Shown here in pieces: positions 46,781-56,222 of a stretch of DNA of 64,000 bases (its first letter is position 1; every line of letters starts with the position of its first letter). The notes below the pieces were generated by a model. It searched no databases. It saw only the letters and a list, made by a program, of their open reading frames with translations, and was not told where the DNA came from. The stretch covers positions 1 to 64,000 of the forward strand of contig NZ_FQZV01000015.1 in the NCBI RefSeq assembly GCF_900142145.1, in the 5' to 3' direction. Source of the stretch: Geosporobacter subterraneus DSM 17957. Its GTDB lineage: Bacteria; Bacillota; Clostridia; Peptostreptococcales; Thermotaleaceae. A program made the position numbers and the translations under genes.

Positions 46781-47746
46781 CTATTGGCTCAAACCGAATA
46801 ATCCTACAATGCATAACAGCAGTGTAACGCTCCAAAATACCGCAACAACCTTTGTTTCCTTCCATCCTTTCAATTCATAATGATGGTGTAAGGGGCTCAT
46901 ACGGAAAACTCTTTTCCCCGTTAATTTAAAGGAGATTACCTGAATAATCACCGATAGGGCCTCAGCAAAGTATATCCCTCCAACAATTGGAATAAGCAAA
47001 GTAAGGTTCATCAGAATAGCAATCGCCGCCACTGCTCCCCCAAGTGCCATAGACCCCGTATCTCCCATAAACACTTTAGCCGGATGGGCATTGAATCTCA
47101 AAAATCCCAGACAAGCTCCTGTTAAGGCTCCACAGAAAACTGCAATACTTGAAAAACCCCAATTCATCGCTACGAGACTAAAAAAAGAGGATACAATCAG
47201 CGTGACCCCTGCAGCTAAACCGTCTAAACCATCGGTTAAATTGACACTGTTGGCTGTTGCTACTACTACAAAAGCTATATAGGGTACATAGAAGTATCCC
47301 AAATCCCAGTACTGATTCATGAAAGGGATTAAAATTTTCGTGCCGGTCACAGATATAGTAGATTGATATACTGCAATAATTACAGCCACTATAATTTGAC
47401 CCAAAAGCTTTTGATAAGCTTTTAAACCCAAATTTCTTTTCAATACTACTTTTATAAAATCATCGATAAAGCCAATTAATCCAAAAGAAATGGTAGCAAA
47501 AAGTACAACAAATAAGTCCTTATTGATACGACCGGAAGTAATAGCAGTAATCAAAATTGCTGTGATCATAATCAATCCGCCCATCGTAGGGGTTCCGGAT
47601 TTGGTCATATGTGATTTTGGGCCCTCATCCCGGATACTTTGTCCTACCTTGAGTCTTTGCAGTATTGGAATAACGATTGGTCCTAGGATTAATGTAATAA
47701 AAAAGGAGATCACAATCGTAACAATTAATTGTCTATATTGTATCAT
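46781..47746 (-). CDS. mraY: Phospho-N-acetylmuramoyl-pentapeptide transferase
   Basis: Membrane enzyme that loads the muropeptide on undecaprenyl phosphate to form lipid I. The 321 residues have ten membrane segments, the FIDDFIKV aspartates, NLTDGLDGLA, the FMGDTGSMALGG motif and the HHHYELKGW loop. It lies four bases after murF, with GAGGAG ahead of its ATG. Confidence 0.97.
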   Translation of the reverse strand: MIQYRQLIVTIVISFFITLILGPIVIPILQRLKVGQSIRDEGPKSHMTKSGTPTMGGLIMITAILITAITSGRINKDLFVVLFATISFGLIGFIDDFIKVVLKRNLGLKAYQKLLGQIIVAVIIAVYQSTISVTGTKILIPFMNQYWDLGYFYVPYIAFVVVATANSVNLTDGLDGLAAGVTLIVSSFFSLVAMNWGFSSIAVFCGALTGACLGFLRFNAHPAKVFMGDTGSMALGGAVAAIAILMNLTLLIPIVGGIYFAEALSVIIQVISFKLTGKRVFRMSPLHHHYELKGWKETKVVAVFWSVTLLLCIVGLFGLSQ

Positions 47747-47750
47747 TCAA

Positions 47751-49142
47751 TTAACTCCTCTCTTGTATGCCTGCTACAATTTCTTCCATTTTCATGCTTC
47801 GAGACCCCTTAACCAAAATCATATCATCTGCTTTAATGGTTTTTTTCAGATATGCAGTTGCTTCCTGATTATTGGTGCATACAATAATTTTTTCTCTGTC
47901 AAACCCATGATCTATAGCGCCCTCGACCATATGAACCGATGATGATCCTACTACAACCAAAAGATCAACAGATTTCTTGGCAATTTCACAACCAACCGTA
48001 TAATGTCCCATTTTTGTATATTGACCCATTTCCAGCATGTCTCCCAATACTGCTATTTTCCTTTTTGCATCAGCTTTGCTCAGAACGGAAATAGCAGCTT
48101 TCATAGAATCTGGACTGGCATTGTATACATCGTTTATGATTTTTATATTATCGTGTATGCTTATGATATGTAGACGCATAGCACTACCCTGATACGCTTC
48201 AATTCCCTTTTGAATCATTGCGCTTTCCATATTTAAGCAACGTCCTACTGCAATGGCAGAAAGGGCATTGTATATATTATGGGTCCCTGGTACTTGCAGC
48301 CGAAAGTTAACCGGCTGACCCTCAAACAATACATCAAAAGTACTGCCGGCTTCCCCTAAATCCTTTATATTATCTGCCTTTAAATCACATAGGCTATGAA
48401 TGCCCACAAAAAGATTCTGAAATCCCAATACTTGATCCTTTAAGCCATTTAAATAAGGATCATCTCCATTTACAATCAATACATCTTCCCGCTCTAAATA
48501 ATTGGCGATCTCCATTTTTGCCTTGAATATATTTTCTTGGGAGCCCAGATGTTCTATATGGGATAAACCGATATTGGTAATAACAGATATGTTCGGCCTT
48601 ACGATTTCTGCCAAAGTATCAATTTCTCCCAATGCACTCATCCCCATCTCAAAAATTGCTGCCTCATGTTCTTTCTGAAGCTGAAATACAGATAGGGGAA
48701 GTCCTATATGATTGTTAAAGTTTCCTTCACTTTTCATTACTTTATATTTTTGTTTTAAAACAGAATAAATCAAGTCTTTCGTTGTAGTTTTTCCAGTACT
48801 GCCGGTAACACCCACTATGGGAATATTGAACTTGCGGATATGATACTTCGCCAAATCCTGCAATGCCTTTAGGGTATCCTTTACGCTAATAACACAGATT
48901 TTCTCATTCATATAAACATCTTTATCTAATATTCTATGGGTCAATATAATCTTAGCTCCTTGCTGAATCGCTTGAGGAATAAAATCATGACCGTCAAAGT
49001 TTAAGCCCACAAGCGGAACAAATAACTCTCCACCTTTTATTCTTCTTGAATCTGTTATGATCTGTTCCACCGATTCAATAATATTTTTAAAGAGATATTC
49101 TCCTTGGGTAGCTTCTAATATCTCATCAATTGTCAACTTCAT
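47751..49142 (-). CDS. murF: UDP-N-acetylmuramoyl-tripeptide--D-Ala-D-Ala ligase
   Basis: Adds the D-Ala-D-Ala dipeptide to the tripeptide precursor. The 463 residues have the ATP loop GSTGKTTTK and the FNNHIGLPL segment typical of MurF. The ATG at 49142 is nine bases after GGGAGG and overlaps the end of murE by 17 bases; a longer frame to 49196 has no site. It is followed by mraY. Confidence 0.96.
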   Translation of the reverse strand: MKLTIDEILEATQGEYLFKNIIESVEQIITDSRRIKGGELFVPLVGLNFDGHDFIPQAIQQGAKIILTHRILDKDVYMNEKICVISVKDTLKALQDLAKYHIRKFNIPIVGVTGSTGKTTTKDLIYSVLKQKYKVMKSEGNFNNHIGLPLSVFQLQKEHEAAIFEMGMSALGEIDTLAEIVRPNISVITNIGLSHIEHLGSQENIFKAKMEIANYLEREDVLIVNGDDPYLNGLKDQVLGFQNLFVGIHSLCDLKADNIKDLGEAGSTFDVLFEGQPVNFRLQVPGTHNIYNALSAIAVGRCLNMESAMIQKGIEAYQGSAMRLHIISIHDNIKIINDVYNASPDSMKAAISVLSKADAKRKIAVLGDMLEMGQYTKMGHYTVGCEIAKKSVDLLVVVGSSSVHMVEGAIDHGFDREKIIVCTNNQEATAYLKKTIKADDMILVKGSRSMKMEEIVAGIQERS

Positions 49143-50604
49143 CCTGTAAATCCTCCCGTATGAGCTCTTGGGCAATTTTTCGATCATCAAAATCAATTAC
49201 TCGATTCCCGATAATCTGATAGGTTTCATGACCTTTGCCTGCAATAAGAATTACATCCTTAGGTCCGCTTTGTCGGATCGCTTCCCGAATACCTTCCTTT
49301 CTATCTACTATCATTTTATATTTGCATGATGTCCTTTTTATGCCTACTTCAGCATCTTTTATAATGTCTTCTGGTTTTTCTGTTCGTGGATTGTCACTAG
49401 TAATAATACAATAATCTGATAAACGTCCTGCAATCTCACCCATGATAGGACGTTTTGTCTTATCACGATCTCCGCCGCAACCAAATACAGTAATAATTCT
49501 ACCCTTGGCAAATTCCCTTATAGTTTTAATTGCATTTTCAATCGAATCTGGAGTGTGACTGTAATCCACAATCACAGTAAGGTCTTTATCGTTAGGCACC
49601 AGTTCAAATCTTCCAGGTACTACACGGGTCTCCTCCAATCCCTTTTTAATTTCCAGATAACCATACCCTGTCACATAACCTACAGCAGCTGCTGCTAGTG
49701 CATTATATACAGAAAACATGCCAGGTGTACCGATATTGATAACTCCTGAAAATTTAGGTGTTACCAGTTGGAAACGGGTTCCTTTAGCGGTTATTTCAAT
49801 ATCTTTCCCATAGATTTCTGCTGGCCCTTTGATGCCATAAGTTATACATTTAGCATCTAATTTGCTCAACTGTCTTGAAAGCTCTAAACCGAATTCGTCG
49901 TCTACATTTATAATGTTTGCTTGGGTGGTTTTATAAAAAAGCTTTCGCTTTGCGTTTTTGTAATTCTCCATGGTTCCATGAAAATCCAGATGATCCTGGG
50001 TAATATTCGTAAATACCCCAATTCGATACTGAATGTCTTCTACTCTATGTAAGTCTAAGGAGTGAGAAGATACCTCCATAACGCAAGTATTTACTTCACG
50101 GTCTAACATTTCCTGAAAAAGCCGTTGTAATTCAAGGGATTCGGGGGTGGTATTATTCGCCTTATATTCTTGATCCAATATTTTATAGGATATGGTACCA
50201 ATAAGCCCCGACTGTACGCCATTTACCTCTAAAATGTGCTTAATTAGGTGGGTCGTAGTTGTCTTTCCGTTCGTTCCTGTAACGCCAATGACATTCATAT
50301 ATTTTGAGGGATGTCCGTAAAAGTTAGCAGCTATTGCCGATAATGCCTTTCTGCTATCCTCTACTCTAATGAAGGTAATCCCCTCCTGATCTTTTACTTC
50401 CTTTTCAACCACAATAGCCTTAATACCCTTAGCAATCACATCTTCGATAAATAGATGGCCGTCTGTTTTTGAACCGGATATGCACACAAAAACAAATCCT
50501 TCGCCTGCCTGCCTAGAATCATAAGCAATTCCCTTTATTTCTAATTCCTGTCTCCCATCTATATGCAACACATGAACACCTTTTAGCAACTCTTTTAAAT
50601 CCAT
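49126..50604 (-). CDS. murE: UDP-MurNAc-tripeptide synthetase, meso-DAP type
   Basis: Adds the third residue of the stem peptide. The 492 residues have the ATP loop GTNGKTTTT, the carbamylated-lysine region and the DNPR motif (SDNPRTEKPEDI), which specifies meso-diaminopimelate rather than lysine. This agrees with dapF elsewhere in the window. AAGGAG precedes the ATG. A 222-base gap, with a hairpin, separates it from spoVD. Confidence 0.96.
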   Translation of the reverse strand: MDLKELLKGVHVLHIDGRQELEIKGIAYDSRQAGEGFVFVCISGSKTDGHLFIEDVIAKGIKAIVVEKEVKDQEGITFIRVEDSRKALSAIAANFYGHPSKYMNVIGVTGTNGKTTTTHLIKHILEVNGVQSGLIGTISYKILDQEYKANNTTPESLELQRLFQEMLDREVNTCVMEVSSHSLDLHRVEDIQYRIGVFTNITQDHLDFHGTMENYKNAKRKLFYKTTQANIINVDDEFGLELSRQLSKLDAKCITYGIKGPAEIYGKDIEITAKGTRFQLVTPKFSGVINIGTPGMFSVYNALAAAAVGYVTGYGYLEIKKGLEETRVVPGRFELVPNDKDLTVIVDYSHTPDSIENAIKTIREFAKGRIITVFGCGGDRDKTKRPIMGEIAGRLSDYCIITSDNPRTEKPEDIIKDAEVGIKRTSCKYKMIVDRKEGIREAIRQSGPKDVILIAGKGHETYQIIGNRVIDFDDRKIAQELIREDLQDEVDN

Positions 50605-50678
50605 GGAAACATCTCCTTATTATAAATTCTTACCTTTATTTAGTATAGACCTAGTTTAATGAATATAGACAAAACTCG

Positions 50679-50728
50679 TTAAAAGGCAACTCGAACAAAG
50701 TGGTCAAAGCTTTGCTTTGAGTTGCCTT
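50679..50728 (-). terminator. Hairpin between spoVD and murE
   Basis: A 10-bp stem AAGGCAACTC/GAGTTGCCTT with a long loop, followed by TTTT on the minus strand. It may be a partial terminator or attenuator after spoVD, upstream of murE. Confidence 0.55.
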
Positions 50729-50826
50729 CATGGTTGCAATTATTTACATTATAACATAAATTTTTTATTTTATGTCCAACCCCATCAATTATTCCACTAT
50801 TATTTTTTGCTTGCTTTGTCATTATA

Positions 50827-52821
50827 TTATGGATTTTCCTTCTTTAAATATAATATGATAATGGATTTTTCGGGCACCTTTGCCCCTGGCTTTGGAAATT
50901 GGTCTACGATAACCGTATCGGGATTATCCACCGTTGTAGGCTCAGTATCATATTGGAGACTATGGGTTGCCAAAGTTTTTGCTGCATTCGTCAGCGTCAT
51001 ATTTCTAACTTCTGGAACTGTAACCTCTGCTTTTGCAAATTGTTTTGCTTCTTTTTCATTGTATTGTGGTTCAATATCCATATAGCGCAGACTATCTTTT
51101 AAAATATCATGAACTGCCGGTGCTGCAGTTAAGCTTCCGAATCGTACTCCCTGAGGTTCGTCCACTACCACAAGTACAGCTAAACGGGGATCGTCAATAG
51201 GCGCCAGTGCAACAAAAGAAGAATACACCTTTCCGGAAGCATATCGTCCATTTTCAATTTTATCCGCTGTACCGGTTTTACCGCCTATACGGTATCCGGG
51301 AATATATGCACTTTTGCCGGACCCATCGGTTACAACAGACTCCATGATTAATCTCAGCTCCCTGGCAGTCTTCTCAGAAACTGCTTGTCGCACCATTTTC
51401 GGTTCATAACGGTGAATAACATTACCTGCATCATCGACCAACTCTTTTACAATTCTCGGTTTCATTAATTTCCCATCATTTCCGATAGCCGCTATGGAAT
51501 TCACCAGTTGAAGCGGTGTAACGGAGATTCCGTGTCCGAAGGATATGGTAGCCAATTCTACCGGCCCAACCCGTTCCTTATTTTGAACAATGGAGTTACC
51601 TTCACCAGGCAAATCTACTCCTGTGATTTTTGTAAACCCAAAGGCTTCGATATATTTGTAATACTTTTCAACCCCTAAGCGCTGACCGATCTCGATAAAT
51701 ACTGGATTGCAGGAGTTTTGAACCCCTACAGTAAAAGTTTGTGCCCCATGAGGGTTATAATATCTCCAGCACCGTATTTTCTGACCTGCAACCGTAGCAT
51801 GCCCAGAGCAATAAAAAGGAGAATTCGGCTCCACTACGCCTTCTTCAAGCCCTGCTGCAGAAGTAATTAGCTTAAAGGTAGACCCAGGCTCATAGGTATC
51901 ACTGATCATTGGATTACGCCACATTTCATTCCACAGTTTTTGCTTTTCCTTTGTATCTAGGCTTTCAAACTCCCTCTTTTTTTCCTCGCTTACAGGTACT
52001 CTTGGATTGTTCGGATCAAAATCCGGCTTTGTAGCCATGGCAAGAATATCACCTGTTTTAGGATCCATTACAATAGCAATTACTTTTTTCGCTTTCGTTT
52101 GTGCCAGCACATTGTCCAAAGCCTTTTCCGTAAAATGTTGAATGACTTCATCTATTGTTAAAACTACATTAAGTCCGTTTTCCGGCTCATAGTACTTTTC
52201 GACGCCATAAGGCAGCTGACGTCCTACTGCATCCGTGTTCTTAATCCATCTTCCAGGTAATCCACTGAGATATTTATCGTATTCCAGTTCTATGCCTACT
52301 AGTCCTCTATTGTCGTCGGTAGTATGCCCCAATATATGTGCTGCAAAGTTACCAAAAGGATAGTGTCTCCGGTTATCCTCTGCGATCCATACCCCTTCCA
52401 TTTTTGCCTGGCGGATAGCATCTGCCTTCTCCTTGTTAATCCATTTCTCTATTTTAATTAAACCGACATTTCTTCTTGTCAGTTTTGCTTTGATATCATT
52501 TTCATCCTGCTCTAAAATTGCAGCTAGTTCTTTAGAAATCTCATCTACCTTGCCAGATCGTTCCACCTCTGCCGGTCTGGCCCAAACCGTACTGGTACTT
52601 GCGCTGATTGCTAACTTTTTCCCTTTACGGTCAAAAACAATACCTCGCTTTGCCGGAATTGGGATATCTCTTGTTTGCTGCATATGGGCCAGCTGTCGAT
52701 ATCTTTCCCCATCTACAATTTGTATCCAGCCGATTCTAAAAATTAGTCCAAATAAAATAAAGCTTACAGTAAATAATAAAAAAACTAACCTTTTTTTATT
52801 GGCAATACTGGGTGTTGACAA
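50827..52821 (-). CDS. spoVD: SpoVD-type class B penicillin-binding protein
   Basis: Transpeptidase that cross-links peptidoglycan. The 664 residues have an N-terminal membrane helix (10-32), a dimerisation domain, the catalytic STFK with Ser314, SCN and KTGT motifs, and one C-terminal PASTA domain (about 600-660). Cys338 and Cys351 lie where SpoVD has the cysteine pair kept reduced by StoA, so SpoVD fits better than PBP2B. It is the only class B PBP in the cluster and may also serve division. The start is TTG with AGGGGG ahead. Confidence 0.88.
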   Translation of the reverse strand: MSTPSIANKKRLVFLLFTVSFILFGLIFRIGWIQIVDGERYRQLAHMQQTRDIPIPAKRGIVFDRKGKKLAISASTSTVWARPAEVERSGKVDEISKELAAILEQDENDIKAKLTRRNVGLIKIEKWINKEKADAIRQAKMEGVWIAEDNRRHYPFGNFAAHILGHTTDDNRGLVGIELEYDKYLSGLPGRWIKNTDAVGRQLPYGVEKYYEPENGLNVVLTIDEVIQHFTEKALDNVLAQTKAKKVIAIVMDPKTGDILAMATKPDFDPNNPRVPVSEEKKREFESLDTKEKQKLWNEMWRNPMISDTYEPGSTFKLITSAAGLEEGVVEPNSPFYCSGHATVAGQKIRCWRYYNPHGAQTFTVGVQNSCNPVFIEIGQRLGVEKYYKYIEAFGFTKITGVDLPGEGNSIVQNKERVGPVELATISFGHGISVTPLQLVNSIAAIGNDGKLMKPRIVKELVDDAGNVIHRYEPKMVRQAVSEKTARELRLIMESVVTDGSGKSAYIPGYRIGGKTGTADKIENGRYASGKVYSSFVALAPIDDPRLAVLVVVDEPQGVRFGSLTAAPAVHDILKDSLRYMDIEPQYNEKEAKQFAKAEVTVPEVRNMTLTNAAKTLATHSLQYDTEPTTVDNPDTVIVDQFPKPGAKVPEKSIIILYLKKENP

Positions 52822-52854
52822 CTTAATTGCCCCCTAACGAAACCATTCCTTTTA

Positions 52855-53343
52855 TTAATCTAATAGTGCATACATTTTCACAAAAATACCCTTGAGTAAA
52901 AATAATAAATTGCCTTTTTCCGTTTTTGTAGTTTGGCCTGCAGGTTCTTTTAATGCCGTTATCGGTTGATCACCCATATCCAGGTAGACTGTCTGATCTT
53001 TTTGTGGATATTGCATCCCCAGCATTTCCTTTGCCTGACGCTCAATAATATCTGTCTTTTTTACACTTTCAAGTTCAATCTTGAGATTTTCAATTTGTGC
53101 ACTTAGTTCTCTAGCCTCTTTATCAAGATAATAAATTCGGTATTTTGTCTCCGTCAACTGAACATACCCAAAAATCATTCCAATACAAAGTCCTACCAGT
53201 ACTGCAATGCTTACAATAATTTGCAGCTTTTGAGAAGCCTTTACTTTGCTTTTTTTATTCATTTCGATGGTCTTTTTTTCTTTTTGAAGAAATTCCTTTG
53301 TCTGGACTTCCTCATATTGGAACTTACGCTGTGCTACTACCAA
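52855..53343 (-). CDS. ftsL: FtsL-like division protein
   Basis: A bitopic protein of 162 residues: cytoplasmic basic N terminus, one membrane helix (about 40-62), and an outside leucine-zipper coiled coil (about 65-110), then a low-complexity tail. FtsL activates septal PBP and FtsW. Sequence similarity in this family is weak, so the call rests on build and place between rsmH and the PBP gene. The start is TTG seven bases after GGGGTG. Confidence 0.8.
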   Translation of the reverse strand: MVVAQRKFQYEEVQTKEFLQKEKKTIEMNKKSKVKASQKLQIIVSIAVLVGLCIGMIFGYVQLTETKYRIYYLDKEARELSAQIENLKIELESVKKTDIIERQAKEMLGMQYPQKDQTVYLDMGDQPITALKEPAGQTTKTEKGNLLFLLKGIFVKMYALLD

Positions 53344-53373
53344 ATTTATTCACCCCTTTTTGCTTTTAGAACT

Positions 53374-54309
53374 TTAAACCTTCTCGGCAACCCTCAGTTT
53401 TGCACTTCTCGAACGGGGATTGCATTCTACCTCATCGTCACTCGGTAATATGGGTTTTCGCGTTATAACCTTTAGTTGGGCCTTTCCACCACACATACAC
53501 ACAGGGTATTGAGGCGGACATTTACAGGCAGTACTCAAATCCTTAAAAATATTCTTGATGATTCGATCCTCCAGAGAATGAAAGGTGATCACACAGATTC
53601 TCCCGCCTTTATTTAAAGCTTTTGTGATGTCTCGAACAGTCTTCTCCAAAATCTCTAATTCTTGATTTACTTCGATTCTAATTGCTTGAAAAGTCCGTTT
53701 GGCGGGATGGGGTCCTTCTCTCCTAGCCGCCGCCGGAACGGCACTTTTTATGATTTCTACCAGTTCCCCTGTGGTTTTTATGGATTTCCTTTTTCTTGCT
53801 TCCACTATAAAATGGGCAATTCTTTTGGCCCATTTTTCCTCTCCATAATCCCGAATAATTCTGGTTAAGGACTCTTCATCATAATCATTTACTATATCTT
53901 CTCCAGTAAGGCTTTTATTGGGATTCATTCGCATATCCAGAGGTGCATCCTGCATATAGGAAAATCCTCTACTGGCTTCATCCAGTTGATGAGACGATAC
54001 ACCCAGATCCATCATCATTCCATCAATTTCGGAAATCTTCAAGTCTTCTAAAATATCTTCAATCTCAGAGAAATTATTATGTACAAATATCTTCGGTACA
54101 GTGTATGCAGACAATCTTTTTCTAGAAACAGCAAGAGCTGTAGGATCCTGGTCAATACCAATGAATAATCCATTTGGACCAAGCTTTTCACACACCTTAG
54201 AGGCATGTCCTGCTCCCCCTAAGGTACCATCCACATATATTCCTTCCGGCTTAATGTTTAAATGCTCTACAGTTTCTTTCAGTAATACTGTAACATGCTG
54301 AAAATCCAA
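53374..54309 (-). CDS. rsmH: 16S rRNA m4C1402 methyltransferase
   Basis: Methylates N4 of C1402 in the decoding centre of 16S rRNA. The 311 residues, the same length as B. subtilis MraW, have the SAM-binding GTLGGAGHA and the FHSLEDRI motif; the C-terminal segment ends [14 protein letters not shown] chose TTG at 54309, which lies after AGGTG; a GTG at 54318 lies within that site. It follows mraZ. Confidence 0.95.
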   Translation of the reverse strand: MDFQHVTVLLKETVEHLNIKPEGIYVDGTLGGAGHASKVCEKLGPNGLFIGIDQDPTALAVSRKRLSAYTVPKIFVHNNFSEIEDILEDLKISEIDGMMMDLGVSSHQLDEASRGFSYMQDAPLDMRMNPNKSLTGEDIVNDYDEESLTRIIRDYGEEKWAKRIAHFIVEARKRKSIKTTGELVEIIKSAVPAAARREGPHPAKRTFQAIRIEVNQELEILEKTVRDITKALNKGGRICVITFHSLEDRIIKNIFKDLSTACKCPPQYPVCMCGGKAQLKVITRKPILPSDDEVECNPRSRSAKLRVAEKV

Positions 54310-54367
54310 TCCTTTCACCTGCTTTCTTCTATCTTACCGCTAGTATCCGCATCTTGAAAAAGAAATA

Positions 54368-54799
54368 TTATATGCCTAAATCTGCCATTTTTTCAGCAAT
54401 GTCATCGTAACTTAGATCCGCTGCTTCATTATATCGATCCCATTCTTCCTTACTCCAAATCTCCACTCTAGTAGAAACACCGATGGTTATCACGTCTTTT
54501 TCCAGTTTTGCATGATCTCTTAAATTGTTTGGCAGCGTAACTCTGCCCTGTTTATCCAATTCACATTCAGCAGCCCCAGAAAAAAACAATCTAACAAATG
54601 CTCTAGCGTCTCTACTGGTTAATGGAAGCTGCTTCAATTTGTTTTCAAAGGTCTTCCACTCTTCTTGAGGATACACAAATAAACAGTTATCTAACCCCTT
54701 GGTTACAATAAACTTTTCGCCTAGTTCATCACGAAACCGAGAAGGAATGATAACTCGCCCTTTGTTATCGATAGCATGTAGATACTCACCAATAAACAA
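54368..54799 (-). CDS. mraZ: MraZ, transcriptional regulator of the dcw cluster
   Basis: DNA-binding protein that represses its own operon. The 143 residues, same length as in B. subtilis, hold two AbrB-like domains with DNKGRVIIP and DKQGRVTLP. The start is TTG at 54799, seven bases after GAGGTG; the longer frame covers the MraZ operator repeats. It is the first gene of the dcw cluster. Confidence 0.95.
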   Translation of the reverse strand: MFIGEYLHAIDNKGRVIIPSRFRDELGEKFIVTKGLDNCLFVYPQEEWKTFENKLKQLPLTSRDARAFVRLFFSGAAECELDKQGRVTLPNNLRDHAKLEKDVITIGVSTRVEIWSKEEWDRYNEAADLSYDDIAEKMADLGI

Positions 54800-54825
54800 A
54801 TTGCTCACCTCTTTAGGGAAAACCC

Positions 54826-54852
54826 ACCACTTTTCACCACTTTCTACCACTT
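54826..54852 (-). promoter_or_regulatory. MraZ operator repeats
   Basis: On the minus strand AAGTGGT occurs three times at exact 10-base spacing (54826-54832, 54836-54842, 54846-54852), just upstream of mraZ. MraZ of other bacteria binds short direct repeats with the same period, so this is very probably its operator. Confidence 0.8.
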
Positions 54853-54957
54853 ATTAGTTATTTCTATGGTTTCTTTAAAAATCCTTCTATTTTTTTCTTC
54901 TTTTTTAAATATTTTCGTAGGCTTATAGACCCATTTTCTATTGCTTAATTTCTCAAA

Positions 54958-54991
54958 TCAAAAAGCTCTTAGAATCATCTTCTAAGAGCTT
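54958..54991 (-). terminator. Intrinsic terminator after the Spo0E-like gene
   Basis: A perfect 12-bp stem AAGCTCTTAGAA/TTCTAAGAGCTT with a 5-base loop and a T-run on the minus strand. It separates the Spo0E-like gene from the mraZ transcript. Confidence 0.88.
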
Positions 54992-55026
54992 GGTTTTAGC
55001 CATTTTGAATATTATTATAAGATATA

Positions 55027-55170
55027 TTATATGACAGACATCTGTCTGTAATAATCAATAATTAATTGATCCAAAGCAATGCTTACCTTGTAGATCTCAT
55101 CATAATTTCCGCCTTTTTCCATTAAGTCATTTAAAACCTCTCTCATTTGTTCAATATCATATTTAAGCAT
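55027..55170 (-). CDS. Spo0E-like aspartyl-phosphate phosphatase, 47 residues
   Basis: Spo0E family proteins remove phosphate from Spo0A and so delay sporulation. This 47-residue product is two short helices with the signature SIALDQLIIDYY (family pattern SxxLDxLIxxY, 31-41). GAGGTGG lies just before the ATG, a strong sigma-A promoter lies upstream and a strong terminator downstream, so it is a complete single-gene unit. It is short and easily missed. The target protein is inferred from the family. Confidence 0.85.
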   Translation of the reverse strand: MLKYDIEQMREVLNDLMEKGGNYDEIYKVSIALDQLIIDYYRQMSVI

Positions 55171-55238
55171 AATACCACCTCTAATTATGTTCATTTTTGT
55201 TTACATATAGAAATAGTGGTAAAAAATGGTGTACTTAC

Positions 55239-55267
55239 ATAATATAATAAAAGTTGTCAAGTGTCAA
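55239..55267 (-). promoter_or_regulatory. Sigma-A promoter of the Spo0E-like gene
   Basis: Perfect TTGACA (55262-55267), a 17-base spacer, and TATTAT (55239-55244) on the minus strand, about 70 bases before the Spo0E-like start. Confidence 0.8.
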
Positions 55268-55399
55268 CATCATTATATGACAATTACATTGCAAGCCCAT
55301 TACATTATTATAAATTTTCTTTTTATTCCCTCTTATTTCTATATAATTTACCAGAATAATTCGACATTTGTTTTTGTATCTGATTTACAGATTCGACAT

Positions 55400-56134
55400 T
55401 TATATTTTCTGTATTTTACTCCTTTCCCGATAAATGATGAAAGATCCACCCAGAATAATCAGAATACTAATCACCTGTGCAGTCCTAAACGGTCCTACCA
55501 TGAGACTATCGGTCCGCAAGCCTTCAATAAAAAATCTTCCTACAGAATATAAAACTCCGTAAAGGACGAGTAACTCTCCTTCAAACTTTTTCCTAGCATC
55601 ATACCTTAGTAACAGAAATAAGACTGCAAAATTCCATATGGATTCATATAAAAAGGTAGGGTGCACTTTTATGCCATCCACCATAATTCCCCAGGGTAAA
55701 TTAGTAGGTCTTCCAAAAGCCTCCTGATTTATATAATTTCCCCATCTTCCGATAGCCTGCCCTAAAATAATGCTGGGAGCACAAATATCTGCCAGTTTTC
55801 TAAAGGATAGTTTATGATACTTGCAAAAGAAATAGCCTGCAGTGATACCTGCAATCACTCCGCCATGAATCGCTAGGCCTCCCTCTCTGGTGTTGAGTAT
55901 GCGCAGCAAGTCTCCACCATAATATTCCCAGTTAAAAATCACATAATACAATCTCGCGCCGATAATTGCCGCAGGAATAGCCACTAGCACCAAATCAAGA
56001 ATTCTCTCCTCCGAAATATTCTCTTTTTTTGCCCTGCGCATTGCTACAAACGCCCCTAAAATCATACCTAATGATATAAGGATTCCATACCAACGTATAG
56101 ATAAACCGAAAATTTCAAATGCAACTGGATTCAC
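55400..56134 (-). CDS. lgt: Prolipoprotein diacylglyceryl transferase
   Basis: Attaches diacylglycerol to the cysteine of lipoprotein precursors. The 244 residues have seven membrane segments, the catalytic HGGVIAG segment with its histidine, and the phosphatidylglycerol-binding GRWGNYINQEAFG motif. The GTG at 56134 is nine bases after GAGGAG; a GTG at 56143 lies in that site. It works before LspA (13774-14211). A hairpin just upstream separates it from the M16 genes. Confidence 0.95.
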   Translation of the reverse strand: MNPVAFEIFGLSIRWYGILISLGMILGAFVAMRRAKKENISEERILDLVLVAIPAAIIGARLYYVIFNWEYYGGDLLRILNTREGGLAIHGGVIAGITAGYFFCKYHKLSFRKLADICAPSIILGQAIGRWGNYINQEAFGRPTNLPWGIMVDGIKVHPTFLYESIWNFAVLFLLLRYDARKKFEGELLVLYGVLYSVGRFFIEGLRTDSLMVGPFRTAQVISILIILGGSFIIYRERSKIQKI

Positions 56135-56160
56135 TGATATCACTCCTCACAAAATCAGTA

Positions 56161-56183
56161 GGTTGTCAGATCAACTGACAACC
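56161..56183 (-). terminator. Hairpin after the M16 gene pair, possible terminator
   Basis: A 9-bp stem GGTTGTCAG/CTGACAACC with a 5-base loop, 40 bases after the stop at 56223. It has no proper T-run on the minus strand, so its effect is uncertain. Confidence 0.45.
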
Positions 56184-56222
56184 CATGTATTCATTATAAT
56201 GAATTATCCCTCTACATACAAT

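Noticed and set aside
46746-46865. Longer N terminus of murD
   Set aside because: It overlaps the end of mraY, is rich in cysteine and arginine unlike MurD, and the TTG at 46745 has a proper ribosome site and begins the known fold.
55226-55552. Plus-strand frame of 108 codons near lgt
   Set aside because: It overlaps the lgt 3' end and the Spo0E-like promoter, has no ribosome site and looks like reverse-strand noise.
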